A stretch of DNA of 64,000 nucleotides. Origin: Sphagnum compactum (lineage: Eukaryota; Bryophyta; Sphagnopsida; Sphagnales). Numbering within the stretch: the stretch's first letter is position 1; every line of letters starts with the position of its first letter. Below the pieces are notes generated by a model. It saw nothing but the letters and a program-made list of their open reading frames with translations. It did not search any database and had not been told where the DNA came from. The position numbers and the translations under genes were made by a program. The DNA is taken from the NCBI GenBank assembly GCA_965153455.1, contig OZ234494.1, positions 7,750,001 to 7,814,000 of the forward strand, in the 5' to 3' direction. Shown here one piece after another: positions 15,505-27,853 of this stretch.

Positions 15505-15700
15505 TATTCTCTGGATGATCGCCACCTTGGCTACATCACAAAACCCTTAAGAAAGACTAAGAATGCTTGAGAGCAGTTTTTCAAAATCGTGAAAACAAAA
15601 AAAATAAATCCAATGTGGATGATCCAATTGCTTAGTCCTTTTGTGGATGATCGCCAACTCACCTACCTCACAAATTTCAAGAGAAAAATATGTTGGTTGA
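15505..15700. repeat. Imperfect duplication upstream of the aldo-keto reductase gene
   Basis: The words GGATGATCGCCA...CTACATCACAAA (about 15513-15543) and GGATGATCGCCA...CTACCTCACAAA (about 15645-15675) recur about 134 bases apart with similar flanks. They lie some 450-600 bp before the aldo-keto reductase start, in its likely promoter region. Confidence 0.5.
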
Positions 15701-16082
15701 GAGTCGAGAAGTTTTCAGTTTTTGCAATAATATTGGTAGCGTAACACTTGACCAATGATTGCATAATATCGAGGATCCGCGTTACTACCGACACACACAC
15801 ACGCAGCAATAGCTGGGCAGGAGGAGAGGGATCAGCGAGCATTATCCATGATCCATCTGCTTTGCCTATCTCTTGCTGTAGAGCATACAGTTGCACGAAG
15901 TTGACGAGCCACGTCCAGATGCGGAAACCGTAGCTACTGCTTCAGGTGCATGTTATGAAGCTTGAAGGATCGGCGGCGACAGCAGCAGCGTGTTTGCGGT
16001 ATGGGAGGGTTGTTTAGGGTTTGGTGGTTTTATGCTCTTCTTTTCCGTGTCTTGTATCTTTGAGCGCGTCTGTCTGTCTGTC

Positions 16083-16085
<3 letters not shown>

Positions 16086-16113
<28 letters not shown>
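16086..16113 (+). repeat. (GA)n microsatellite in the 5' leader of the aldo-keto reductase gene
   Basis: A run of about 14 GA units ends 22 bases before the ATG. GA/CT runs are frequent in plant 5' UTRs and core promoters. Confidence 0.9.
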
Positions 16114-16116
<3 letters not shown>

Positions 16117-16135
16117 TTTTAGGTCGGCGATTTGA

Positions 16136-18672
16136 ATGGAGCGCAAGCGGGAGTCCTTTACTCTGAATACAGGGGCGAGGATACCGGCTGTAGGGTTAGG
16201 GACATGGCAAGCGGACGGAGCTTCATGCCAGGCTGCCGTGGCTACGGCCCTGGAAGTAGGGTACAGGCACCTGGACTGTGCGCATCTTTACGGCAACGAG
16301 ACCGATGTGGGCCAAGCTCTGTCTGAAGCTCTCAATGGTGGTGTGCCGGGGTTGAAGCGCGAGGATGTTTTCGTGACATCTAAGTTGTGGTGCACCACCA
16401 ACACTCCGAAGCGCATCGGGCGCGCGGTCGAAATCTCGCTCAAGAATTTAGGGTTGCAGTACCTGGACCTGTACCTGATGCACTGGCCTGTGTTTTCGCC
16501 TCTCGGTGATGCGACAGATCCTCCCTCGCACCGCAGTGAGGAGCTGATGAAGCCGCCCCCGCGACGGATGGAAGCGACGTGGCGGGCCATGGAGGACCTA
16601 GTGCGGAAAGGGCTCGTACGTGCCATAGGGCTCAGCAATTTTAACATCGCCCAGATGGAGGAGATTCTCAGTTATGCCAAAATTGTGCCTGCTGTGAATC
16701 AGGTAGGTCTGCATCACAAAGAAAATCATTTGCAAGACATTCGGCATTCTGGTTTTGAGGATTGGTACAAGCTGTGGCAAGGAACATTCAAAATGCACAA
16801 TTGACTCTCTTTATGCTGCCCTATGGTTCCAATTCCTTCATTGGGATGTTGATCTCTTTACCTACATGATCAGTTGTATGATTGAATTGAAAATCATGTT
16901 CAGCACATCAATTAATTCAGAAATGTGGTGTGTAACTGTAGTTTTTCAACCCCCACATATTATTTGAGGATTTGTTGAATTGCAGTCAGAATAGGAATGG
17001 GCTTAGTTAAGAACCCTAAACTCATTTTGTTCTTCAGAAGGTATTTTACACTACATGTCTTCAGTCTAGCCAACATCATGACTATGTCTTGTCTTTGCTT
17101 CAAAAAATTCAGCAGAAACTCAGGATGCCAATGTTTGTATCATTTGTTTGTGGCAAATTCTGAGCATATTGTCATTGGGAGTTCTGATGAAGTCATGGGA
17201 AGTAATGGCAGCTAGTCACTGCATTCATGATCAAGTCTGATACCTTGTGTGGGACACTCACAAGGTTGTGACTGCATTCATTCTTGTCCTGTTTGTTTTG
17301 TTTTGGCAGGAACTTGCACAAAAGTTACCTTCAAACTGTTATTTCATAGTTTTTTTTTGCAGTTGTGGATGTATAATCTTATCTGGGAAATAAGAATCTG
17401 ATGATGTCCAGCATTCTTGCTGCAACAGGTTGAGCTTCACCCTTTCTGGAGGCAAGATAAAGTCGTGCAGTTTTGTCAGTCAAGAGGGATTCACCTGTCA
17501 GCACACACACCACTTGGTATTCCAGGTGGGCGGGATTCTGGGTATGGTTCTTCTTCTGAAGATGAGGTGGAGTCCCCTGCTGCATCTATAGTCTATTCAA
17601 GGTCCCGATCTGTGCATGGCCCCATGCTGAAGAGTTCTGTTGTTGCTGATATTGCTGTACGACTTGGACGAACCCCTGCACAGGTGAACATTCTTCCCTT
17701 GGAATTTGTTGCCTGTAAGGTAAAATCACTGAAGTGGATGGGGAGTGATTCTATCTTGTCCCTGCTATCCAATGTGAATGTGAAAGTCTTGTACTTTGTG
17801 GGCTATAGTTACAGAGTTAAGGTTGCACTCTGTCCTGTTGTGTCTAGTTTAGATTATAAGCTGGATGATGCAGTAGTTGGTTACCTTACAGGTTTGTCTC
17901 CATATCCTGAAATAGTTTTTCATATGGATTGAATGGCTCTTCAAGGGTGTAACAGGCTATCTTTCTAGACTTCCATAAGGTCTTTCACTCAAATGTTTGC
18001 TTGTTACAGGAGATAGCTGAAGTGACAATCACATCGTCAAAACCGTACTCCCTTGTGTTGATCTATGGTCAGTAGTTTGTTGGTTAGATGCAAACTTTAG
18101 TTGGTTGCCTTAAGTGTATATGTGATTCAATTTTTCATTTCCATCAACGCAATGGCTACATCTTGGTATCTGTATCATGGAGTAAACTTTGTGTTCATAC
18201 TGTGATGTGTTTGGGGTTGCAAGTAATCCATGACTTCATGGAAAACTTCCAACAAATGTGGTGGTAATCGGAGGATATGATGGGTATGCAGGTTATACTG
18301 CGGTGGGGAGTGCAACGTGGGACAAGTGTGTTGCCTCGTAGTCTGCGATCAGACCACATCAAGGCTAACTTTGACATTCTCAACTGGTCTCTATCAGAGA
18401 GCGATTGGATGAAAATCAACACCCTAGAGCCACAGCTCCGACTGGTTGATGGGAACCACTCATATCTGTCGGAGATTGGGCCATTACAAGCAGTTGCAGA
18501 AACAGATGTAGAGTCAATTTCAGAGACAGATGTTGAGTCAATTCCGGAGACAGAGATTGAAGTGATTTCAGAGCCAGAAATGGAGTCAATCCCAGAGACA
18601 GAGAGTGAACCAATCTCTGAGTTGGAGACCGAAGCAGAGGCTGAACATGAGATAAATACTAGGTTGTATTAG
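16136..18672 (+). CDS. Aldo-keto reductase with acidic C-terminal repeats (3 exons, 400 aa)
   Basis: An NAD(P)H-dependent carbonyl reductase of the AKR (TIM-barrel) superfamily, probably cytosolic since no targeting peptide is seen. Exons are 16136-16702, 17429-17683 and 18292-18672, all phase 0 with GT-AG borders. The catalytic tetrad is complete: D47, Y52 (in HLYGNE), K83 (TSKLW) and H116 (LMHWP). The substrate-loop SNFN and the VELHP block follow, and WGVQRGTSVLPRS carries the cofactor site, with Arg290 where Lys is usual. Two oddities stand out. About 30 Ser/Asp/Glu-rich residues (about 223-253) interrupt the loop between the PLG motif and the helix before the cofactor site. After the barrel end, residues about 344-394 form an acidic tail of ETDVESI-like repeats. 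Typical AKRs are 310-330 residues, so the extra length comes from these two parts. Substrate unknown. Confidence 0.92.
17109..17395 (+). repeat. Dispersed repeat, copy in intron 1 of the aldo-keto reductase gene
   Basis: This shares ordered blocks with copies at 21792-22110 and 33430-33720. The blocks are AGAAACTCAGGATGC...TTTGT; GATGAAGTC.TGGGAA...ATGGCAGCT..TCACTGC.TTC; and GGGACACTCACAAGGTT followed by a CTTCAAA..GTTATTTC block. All copies are in the same orientation and each is embedded in or near a gene. No coding capacity. Confidence 0.6.
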
Positions 18673-21600
18673 CTTCATCATGTACCCTGAAAGGTCGGAC
18701 AAGTGTTGGTGGTTTTTCAGGCAGGTGAGTGAAGTGATACAAGGCTTCACATTGTTTTAGGATTTATGGTGTTTCCAGGGTTCTGAGCTTTTATAGTGGG
18801 AATTGCTGATGATTTTTCTTCAAATTTCTTAAGTCAGTCAAATCCTTCTAGATATTGAACGTTCCGCTGCCTGGAACAGTCTCTGTTTGCAGGAGTTCAA
18901 GCTGCCAATCTTGAATTTCTGGGATTATGTACTTTTATAGTAGGTTTGCATAGATTTCTCTAAGGTCTCTAAGAAGTTTCCAGATGGTTTGTTACAATGT
19001 GATCCACACATTGTTCAGATACTCTTCCAGTTGTGAACAAAAGGAAGGTGGTGGGGCTTAGTGCAAAGTTTGGCTACATGTAATATACTTTTCATCAAAC
19101 AACTGTTTCCTCAATTGAAAGCTATTTTACTCTGCTTCTTGGAGGCAGCTTTGTTTCTTCCATCAAGCACGTATGAATGCTGTTGTTGACAGAACATGGG
19201 CTCATGGTGTGGTGGTTTTGAACCTGCAACCACTTTTCAAGGTAGCCAGGAATCTAAACCAGCAGGCTAATGCTTGAAGCCTCAGATCTGCTTTGAATGT
19301 TGGATGCAATTTCTATAGCATCTCTTCCTGAATTGGTTCAACTTTAAAACTTACTGCAGATTGTGATGGCTCAGGCTGTAGATTGTTTTGTCAAGCTGTG
19401 AGTGCATCAGTCCTCTGGACTCAATAACTTGCAATTCCAGGTCTGTCCTTCCCTCCACCTGGTGACAGTATCAAACCGTCACTGCAGTTAGTTAATTTTT
19501 GTCATAGGGGACTTGTACACAGTAACCAGTGTGCTGTTGCAAAATTCACAAACAATGGTGAAACATCTATCGCTAGAAGGAATACCTGGAAGGAATTTGA
19601 GTATATGTACTTGACCATCTATTCTACTAATCTGATGTTTGAGACAATCGTGAGAAGTGTATTTTTCTCATCCTTTTGCCTTCGTGTTGACATAGGAATT
19701 TATAGCAGCATGCTTAGATGCTGGTTATTTGTCATGTTTGGTGGACAATTGATCTGTACATCCCTATCTCTCCTCTTTCTTGTCTTCCCTTATGTGTACG
19801 TTGTTGTTTTATTTGGCAAACTTTTTGGATCCAAATCTCATCAGTTTGCGATCTCTTATGCATTTTTAGCTGTTGCTAAGGAAGATAGAAAGAGAGGGGG
19901 GGGGAGGGGGGTGGGTAGGGGTGTTCTTGATTATACATGCACAATGGCTAGTGATGGTTTGAAAGTAGGAAACTCCAGTGAGGTTCCTTGTCCTACCTTT
20001 GGACTTACAATGAAGAAGACTGTTTGCTGTTGTCACTTGTTTTCATTTTTTTGGTCATTTGTTGTCTTTGTATGTTTTGTGGGTGTTAAGGCATCAGACT
20101 AGACATGTGTCTCTCTTTCCACAAAGCACATAGGTGCATGCAAGAGTGTGAAATTGTTGACAAGTGATGGGATTACCTGGTGTATGTGGATCTTTGATCA
20201 TCTTCATCTTCTTAGGAAATTGTGTTATTATGTATGTTATTTTATTGAGAGTCTTGGTTTAGGTTTAAGCTGTTCAGTTTGTAACAGTTGTGATTTTTTG
20301 AATCTTTTCTGATCGGAAGATTGCATGCTTATCTGTCCAATGGATGGTGCTTCAACTTTGTAAGAAATCTGTATATCTTAGTGCACCCCTCTTATCTGTA
20401 ATTTCTCTCTTATGGCTACCAATGAGCAAGGTGGTGGTAACGTTGATGTCTTTGACAAGCCTTCTCAACCAGAATATGCAGTCATTAACATGATCTTGGT
20501 CTTCTTGTTCTCTTTTAGGTTTTGTTGAGCTAGCTACTGTCATGGCCAAGCCTTCCTGTTACTGGCAGTATTGTGACAAACTCAGTACATTGGTTACTAA
20601 TTTCAACAAGTGCTGGGAGCTGATCACTACCATGTATGTTGCTGTTGAAGGTATGTTGACCTCTCTACTCACTGCTGGGAGCTGACCCCTACTATACATC
20701 TTGAAGGTATCTGAACATGTGTGTAACTGTTGTTGCTGTTGTCCCAACTGCTCCTAAGTTTTTGTTTTTGGTTTTCTCTGTTCTTTATGTTTGGGTTTCC
20801 TCTTTTTCCAGTTTGCTAATATCTTGTCAGTTTTGGAACCTCTAGAACCTTGTGATAGCTTAACCTCTAAATTGTAAGTGTAGGGAAGTTCTAGTACTTT
20901 TAGGGTTTTTTACAGAGTGTTAGATCTTGCTGGGTACTTCAGGTGATGCTGCTTCAAGAAAGGAAGTTTGCATTTATGGAGGTGTGAAATGATGACAAGT
21001 CTAGCTACTGCTTGTGATGGTAATCATATTTGAGGTATGTTTACTTTACTATAATGTAGTTGGGAAGTACAACTCAAAGTTTGCTTGGATCATGTGTCTA
21101 GGATGAAAACTCTGTATCATGTCTCTATTGTTGCTTGATCAATAAGCCTCCTTCCTCAAACCACTTTCTTTTGAGAAATACTCCAGTGTCACCGGCAGCA
21201 GTATCTGTGGATAGATATGGTTTCATTGAAAAAGAGGAAACACAACCCCAAAGAACAGATCTTGGTCTGAGATTACATGATTCTTTATTCTCAAATACTT
21301 ATTTTGTTTGTTCTTGTCTCATGTGTTTTGCATGGAGATTCAATCAGAAAATTGAAAAGAGGACTCTTCACATTGTCCATAGTGGAATCCTATGCCTGCC
21401 TTTGTCCTCTAATTTTGTTTTTCTGTCTGTCTTATGTGATCCTTTTCTTCTATGTCTGCATGTTTGTGTCATCTATAAGTCATTATTTTTCGTCTTTTTT
21501 TTTTTTGGAGTGCTGCTGGAGGTGCTGGAGATGGTCCTGACCATGCTTTTGTTGGAGGATTGCCTTAATATTTGTCAGAGGCCCAGATCAAGGTGTTGCT

Positions 21601-21790
21601 CAAGTGATTTGGGCATGCAACTGACTACCAGAACAAGTTGCTGCTGTGCCTTTTCTGATTCTTTTCTTGTTAGGTGTTAGTGTTGTTATTCGTTACAATA
21701 AATCCAGGTGTTGTTTGAGCTGTGAGGTCTTGTTTGGTTGAGTGCCTGTTGCCTGCTAGCCAGCATCGTTGCTGATTCTTCCTCTTGCTT
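18673..21790. other. Gene-flank sequence without a recognisable gene
   Basis: T-rich sequence follows the aldo-keto reductase stop and includes its 3' UTR. A G-run (about 19896-19920) could form a G-quadruplex. Two short exon-like islands occur: 20943-20981, bounded by AG and GT and encoding a EVCIYGG-type stretch, and about 21180-21245 (AVSVDRYGFIEKEE). Neither can be joined into a gene with confidence. Confidence 0.35.
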
Positions 21791-21791
21791 A

Positions 21792-22110
21792 CAGAAACTT
21801 GACAGAAACTCAGGATGCAGATGTTTGTAGAATGGTTTGCCTGGAATTTGGGGCTGACTAATATATACCTATTTACACCTTCTGTCAGGAGCTGATAAAG
21901 TCAGTTGGGGAATCATGGGAGCTCATCACTGCTATTCACGATGATGATGGTCTGACATGTCATGATCAACTCTCATGAGGTTACGATCTCTCACTCATTG
22001 TCATGCTACCTTCCAAAGTCTTGTTGTGCAGTTTTCTCCACAATCTTATAGATATTGTATCATCTGTGTATTTTTCTTATACCATGTTTTTAAGGTTTCT
22101 GCAACTTTTT
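21792..22110 (+). repeat. Dispersed repeat, intergenic copy
   Basis: This copy contains ACAGAAACTCAGGATGCAGA, then GAGCTGATAAAGTCAGTTGG, GGGAGCTCATCACTGC, and GTGCAGTTTTCTCCACAATC. The same blocks occur in the same order at 17.1-17.4 kb and 33.4-33.7 kb. It is the fullest version of the 5' portion. Confidence 0.6.
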
Positions 22111-22837
22111 TGAAATTGCAGGATCCAGTTGTAACAGACACTGCTATTGCAGCACAAGACTTCAAAAATATGTGACATGCACTTAACAACACTTGCGTGT
22201 GTCATGCATCTACCAGGTGGGTTGCAGCATAGTTGCTCTCTCATTTTTGGCTTTTCCTTGTCGGTCCAGTCTGTGAGGACCTGTTGTTTGTTGTGGGTTT
22301 TCTTCCTGCACAATTGAGGCCACAATTGAGGGAATGAGGAGAAACTAATGATGCTGCATCAATGCAGGAGGGCTGGTTTTCATCTGGTCCAATGCCCAAA
22401 GCTTGACTTTTGCCCTGTGTAGTTTTGCATGTTGATAAGATCTGTAATAGACTTTGATTTGATACCACAAAGACACTGAGTAGATATGCTAATGTTCAAC
22501 ATGAAGGTATGTCAAGAGACAGATCATCTATGTGCAGCATAAACCTCTACATGCCAAAGTTTTATGCAACTGTATGCTGTACTCTAGAATCCAAACAAAG
22601 GTGTAGACAGCAAAGCTGCCTCAAGGAAGGTCCCTTGAAGTTTGAGCAATCTGAACTGTTCATATGACTGAAGAGTTCCCCCAACATCCAAGAGTCCTTT
22701 TCAATTGAAACTTACTGGAGCCCAAGCTTTGTTGAAATACTCTGATGAATGTCTAGTTACTTCTGATTCATCCTTGCTAACATTCTATATTGTGCACACA
22801 ATATTACATAGAACAGATTCCATTGTAGGAGGTTAGG

Positions 22838-23011
22838 TCTAGGTATCTCTGTGATGAGTGTGGACATTTTAGAAAAGTTTGATAAGTCTTTCTAATAGTT
22901 GCTAGAATATTTGGGTGCTGGAGATCTAGGTATCTCTGTGATGAGTGTGGACGTTTTAGAAAAGTTTGATAAGTCTTTCTAACAGTTGCTAGAATATTTG
23001 GGTGCTGGATT
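22838..23011. repeat. 87-bp tandem duplication
   Basis: Two consecutive 87-base units, starting at TCTAGGTATCTCTG in 22838 and 22925, differ at only two positions. Because 87 is a multiple of three, the minus strand stays open through both as a 29-residue repeat. No similarity to a known repeat protein was recognised. The near identity indicates a recent duplication. Confidence 0.85.
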
Positions 23012-23022
23012 TGGTGATGCAG

Positions 23023-23562
23023 GAAACCTTGCAAAGCTCATAATTCTCGGACCATTTGAGGAAGTCCCTGTTTGCAGCAAGGTGTGTATACTGTATTTAA
23101 TCCTCTCACTTTATTGTGGGAGCTTTGCCTGTCAAGATTATTCTAGTAGTGTTGTAAATTAAGAGATGGGAATGTGTGCAAATTCTGAGCATTTCTTGGT
23201 TCTTCCTTCCTGGTAAACAGTTCTGTTCTGAATGCTCTTTTAAACTTTAATGTCTTTGTGATTTCGAGTAAAGATCCACCAGAAATTTCCTAGTGTATTT
23301 GGACATGTTATAACACAGTTTTTCCACGGGCAGCAGAGCAGACATTATGATCTTGGAGCTGGCTGTTGTGACTTTGGAGCGGGCTTTACAATTTTGTGTT
23401 GTGCCTTGTAAAATCTGCCTATGCTTAAAGAAAATTTCTGGCAGATCTTTACTCTGGGTAAAGCCCTTGATCTCAGACTTTATTACCCTAAGCTTAATGT
23501 TTTGCACTCCTACACAGGTACTGAAACTACTCATCGCACCATGTGCTTCTAAGTGTAAATGA
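23023..23562 (+). other. Exon-like islands of an unidentified or dead gene
   Basis: 23023-23081 is flanked by AG and GT and encodes a NLAKLIILGPFEEVPVCSK stretch. An AG at 23516-23517 precedes a phase-matching short frame ending in a stop at 23560-23562. A further island at about 22122-22171 (DPVVTDTAIAAQDF) sits just upstream. The stretches look protein-like and have splice-like borders, but no family was recognised and no complete gene could be assembled. Confidence 0.25.
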
Positions 23563-26500
23563 GTGTTGTGTGGGCAGCACTTCATTCAGACTGGTTGTTT
23601 CACTACCATTTGAAGGGATTGTGGTTTTCAAAATGTTCAGGCAATTGTCTACCAAGTAGGCTTGTAACCCATGGTTTAGTGCCTTTAGAGTTTAGCCTGG
23701 ATTACACCAACATGGAGATGTTGTGCTTTGATCAAGAAGAATAAAAACCATGTTGCAACATTATGGCTTAACTTGAGTCTTTTGAATAGAATGTTAGAAG
23801 GAATTTGCATTTATTTTGTGCCTCATTAAAAAAAATGGTGATATTATTAAGCAAGAGATTGAAAGGGTCTCTTCAGATGAAAAGAGAAACGGGGCATTTA
23901 AAAGAAATAAAACCAAAAGAAAGCTCTTTTTGTTTTTTTTAGTTGAAATAATTTAGGTGGGAAAAAATTATATATTCTCCTTTTTTTTTAAAGCACTTTT
24001 TTCATGCTCACTTCTGATTTGGTCCCCAATTTTGACCACTCTATGAATGACTGTATTATGAGCAATGCTTTTTCATATATGAATTAACGTTTGTGTAATT
24101 TGAACAGCTCACAAATTAAACACTCACACATTAAACACTCACAAATGCTCTGCTTTGGCACTACCAACCATAGTACCATGGCAAGTTCAACATTGCAGTG
24201 TCGAATACTTGTTTTTATTTTGAAGCTTCCATGCTGAAAAGTATAATAATTTTCAGAAAATTTTAAAAGATTATCTAATTTTCTTTTTGACAAATTTTCT
24301 GTTCTTTGAAGAAAAAAAATTTGGTTGAAAATTTCAACATTTCTGAAAATAATATAATTAGTGTGGAAGCTGCCAAGGTACTACAAATATTTAACTAGAG
24401 AAACACGGATAGTGTATCTATGTCTTCTAGACCATGTATTGTCACTCTACACACCACCTCTGGTGGCAGAATTGGCACCGATTGCAGATTCTGGCTCTGA
24501 ATATGACCACAACAAAAGCTTAATCAGCCACCCCTGCATTACAGAACGGTTAACCCCTAAACGGTCAGGGCAGACCAATTTGGTCCACTTTTCAGTGTAT
24601 ATTTGTCTACCCAGAAAACAATAACTTAGCTAGAACTTTTCTGAAGGATAATGTGACAATCTCTCCAGACAATAATACTAGCTACCTATCCATGGAGTAA
24701 TATTGGAGCTCTGAAATAGCTACGCATTCTAATTGGCCGTAACCAGCTTTCCCTCTCAATCTGCCTTAAGAAAATTTATACACAGCACAACGAATGTGTG
24801 AAACACAGATTTGCATTACGGGAACTTGAAGATCAAAAACTAGAACTGGTCCCTACTCCCGACATGAAGGACCCATCTCATAGCCCTACACAATGACCAT
24901 TCCTTGGACATGGCAAATTGAGATGGTGATGGGAAGTGGGTACCACATGGCAACCCAATAATGTTGACTTTAACATGGCATAGATGGCGAGTTAGAATGA
25001 GATCGTCACATTCGAATTATTTGCTTTCACTTAGGATCAAGCCGAAATTCAGTTTATAGATATTCTCTTAGTTAATATCTTATTGCTACCCCACAACACA
25101 AAAAGGGTAGTTGCAAGAAAATATACGTGGAACACCTTTGACCTGCTTATCCTTCAATGAGGGAAAATTTGTTCAAACTATCCCAATTATGATGATTAAG
25201 AGATGAAATAGTGATTGTGTACCATTCACAAGAGATAGGCTGAATTTATCTCAATGGACAACATAGTCATTTTAAATGATGATGTGAACTACTATCACAA
25301 AAAGAAGGTTGAATTTAGTTCAGTTCCCAATGTTTTCATTAAGTCATGTCTGCAAATGATAAGGTGAAGATCAACCATCACACTCACAAGATAACCTCCC
25401 ATACTGAAATGAACTCGACCTGGACATTGTATTTTGAGTAACTATTCCAACACAAAATTACGATGGCCCACATTTAGACAACTACATGAACAAAAGGTCA
25501 TGTGTGTGGGTTCCATTTGACACAAGCAAATAGGTGGTTCAATTGAGAAGGGTTTTAATGACAATGATATCTCCAAAGTGGTTTTCATTCTATCTATATA
25601 TTTTTACCAAGAGTTAATTCTATCTCAAATTATGCTCGGTGTTATCTCATGAGTAATTTCAGCCTTTTTCTACAATGACTCTCCGATGCTTTGCACATCA
25701 TACACTCCATTTAGATAACCTTGGGTAGAGAATTAAAATGTTATAAACTCCAACAAGTTAGCTGAATCTACTTAACAAGTTCATTGATCTTATGTTAAGG
25801 ACATTTTATTTTTTGGTTTTTTTCATGTGGTTCCTTTATCATATCAGCTTGGACATGGCAATAGGTTGATAAAGTACTCCACAATTTTTATTATTGGAGA
25901 AAAATGATGAATACCTCAAAATATCTTACATAATTGTTTTTTTTCAAAAAAATTCCCAAATTATAGTGGGATGCAAGACTTGTGGTACCTTAATATTGAC
26001 TACTTATAAACGTATTTTTTTTTGTGGGTTATTGGGTTAAATCCAATTCCCAACTCAACATAGGAAAACACAAAGTGATCCCTTTCAATAAATTGGTATT
26101 CTAAACAACATCAATATAATAGCCAGAGTGCCAGGGACTCATTAGGTCATGATGCTGAGTGTGCTTCATCAAAGGACTTGGTTACGTAATTTAAGGAAAA
26201 GACAAGTAGCACAAAACAAACATTCAAAATCCAAAACATTAAACATGTCTTATAATCAAGATGAAGACTGAAAACATAACAATAGCCTCAAAGTTCACAG
26301 AACAATATTTAATGTAATCATTGGGCAACTTTTAATCATGGTAGCTTTGATGTCTACCTAAGAGAGAGAATGCAGAGAACTAGGAGACAATGAAGCCCTA
26401 AACCCTAAACCCTAAACCAAAGAGGTAATGATCTCGAGTTTATAGGTGTAACTTCAAGAGCTGCTTTCAAGTGGAGATAGGTAGCATAATCACCTTGCTT

Positions 26501-26926
26501 TGGCACTTTCCCTTTACAACCTACCATATTGATCTGCTGATGATAATAATGATGTTGTTGATGTTGACTTATAATGTACAATAATACTAACCCTAGAAAT
26601 GATGAAGGTCTCTGACTCTCCCATACTTCTTAAATGGGTATAAAGCAGCTTGCAACTCAAAGGAAGAGAAACCCAAAACAGATTTGTAGTACATTATGTT
26701 TTGCTTGCTACTACAGCTTTGTAACTTGATTGTTCAGAGGACTGCTTCTTAAGAAATGTAGGAAGGTACTATGCCATCGATATTGGGTTGCCTGGGTATT
26801 CTACTCAGGCATCTGACAAATAATTTGTGTGCTTTTTAAGTCTCAGATTGTCTGCTTCTGATGATGGTATGTTTGGCTTGCCTTATAAGACATTACCAGT
26901 TGTCATGCTTACATTCCATGCTGCAG
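23563..26926. other. Intergenic; nothing identified apart from a telomere-type motif
   Basis: No gene-like structure was found. Much of 24.6-26.3 kb is AT-rich with scattered stops in all frames. Confidence 0.4.
26396..26418 (+). repeat. Interstitial telomere-type repeat (CCCTAAA)3
   Basis: Three tandem CCCTAAA units plus a partial copy. This is the plant (TTTAGGG)n telomere unit on the opposite strand. Short runs of this kind also act as telo-boxes in plant promoters; here it lies about 530 bp before the candidate exons at 26927. Confidence 0.85.
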
Positions 26927-27853
26927 ATTGCCTTGTAGAGATTGTGGTAAATAACTACACATTTGATGGATGCTCCAAAGAAATTTCAGGTACCAGATTC
27001 CCTCACAAGTAACCATTCCCTCAGGAAATTGAGCTTGATCTACAGTTCCATAAATGACTTTGCTATATTTGTCTGCTACAATGATCACAAATTCTATTGT
27101 TGAACAAGATATGTTCTACATAATTCCAAAGATCAATTGATCTGATATGATGGGTGAGGGTGGGGGGTGGGGGGGGTGTATTCAGGATTGGTATACCACG
27201 ACCCCATCAGAGTGGAGATGCATAAATCCCAACTTGCAAACACTGCACAAAGTGTGCTGACAATGAGGTTGCAACGGTGTTTGTCACGGAGTTCAACCCT
27301 CCAGGACAATGACAACAACCAAAATGGATGAAACCATCTCACACCTCATGTCAGGAGCTTCAAAACTTTTGATCTGTAGGTCGCATGCAGAATTACACAA
27401 AAAATTGCATTAGACTAGACCTGCTGCAGGTTGTGATGAAGGTTATCTTGAAGCAGTTGTTGCCCACAGTTTACAAATGTTGAGAATGGGTCAGGTTGTG
27501 TGACTGAGGTATGAACCCTAGTAATTCTTTGGAGCATAAATCAAGTATGTAGTTATATACGCTAGCTCTATGAAGCGTCCTGCAATGTCGACAGTAACCA
27601 CGAGGACTTGTATTGGGACGTCTGGTAGTCCATATACCACCTATGGTAGCATACGGTTAAGTAGGGTACACATGTATGTATCTGTGGACATGTTTCTTCT
27701 TTTATATGAAGTCCTGGCAAAACTTAGGCAGCAGGCTCAAAAGATGTCAGTAACTGTACAAACAACGTTGACTATAAATGCTCACGTATTGGGTTGATAA
27801 TTTCTCATGTGTGTTTCTCTTATATTTTGCAGATGTCCATAGCAAATTGCTGA
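26927..27853 (+). CDS. Candidate 3' exons of an unidentified gene
   Basis: Three phase-compatible pieces with GT-AG borders are seen. 26927-26989 encodes CLVEIVVNNYTFDGCSKEIS. 27430-27494 encodes CDEGYLEAVVAHSLQMLRMG plus Q. 27833-27853, after a good pyrimidine tract and TTTTGCAG, encodes six residues and a stop. The one-base overhang of the first piece pairs with the two-base overhang of the second to make a Gly codon, and the third joins in phase 0. No family was recognised and no upstream exon was found. The phase agreement supports a real gene end, but three short pieces could match by chance. Confidence 0.35.
27157..27180 (+). repeat. G-run with quadruplex potential
   Basis: GGGTGGGGGGTGGGGGGGGTG-type tract inside an intron of the candidate gene above. 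It satisfies a four-G-run pattern on the plus strand. Confidence 0.6.

Noticed and set aside
19605-20102. 165-codon plus-strand open frame
   Set aside because: Hydrophobic, T-rich composition driven by TTT/CTT runs, a G-run coding for Gly/Arg, no motif and no start context; likely chance in the 3' flank of the aldo-keto reductase gene.
21135-21680. 181-codon plus-strand open frame
   Set aside because: Mostly Phe/Leu/Cys from T-rich DNA. A short peptide near its start (VDRYGFIEKEE) looks protein-like, but the frame as a whole does not.
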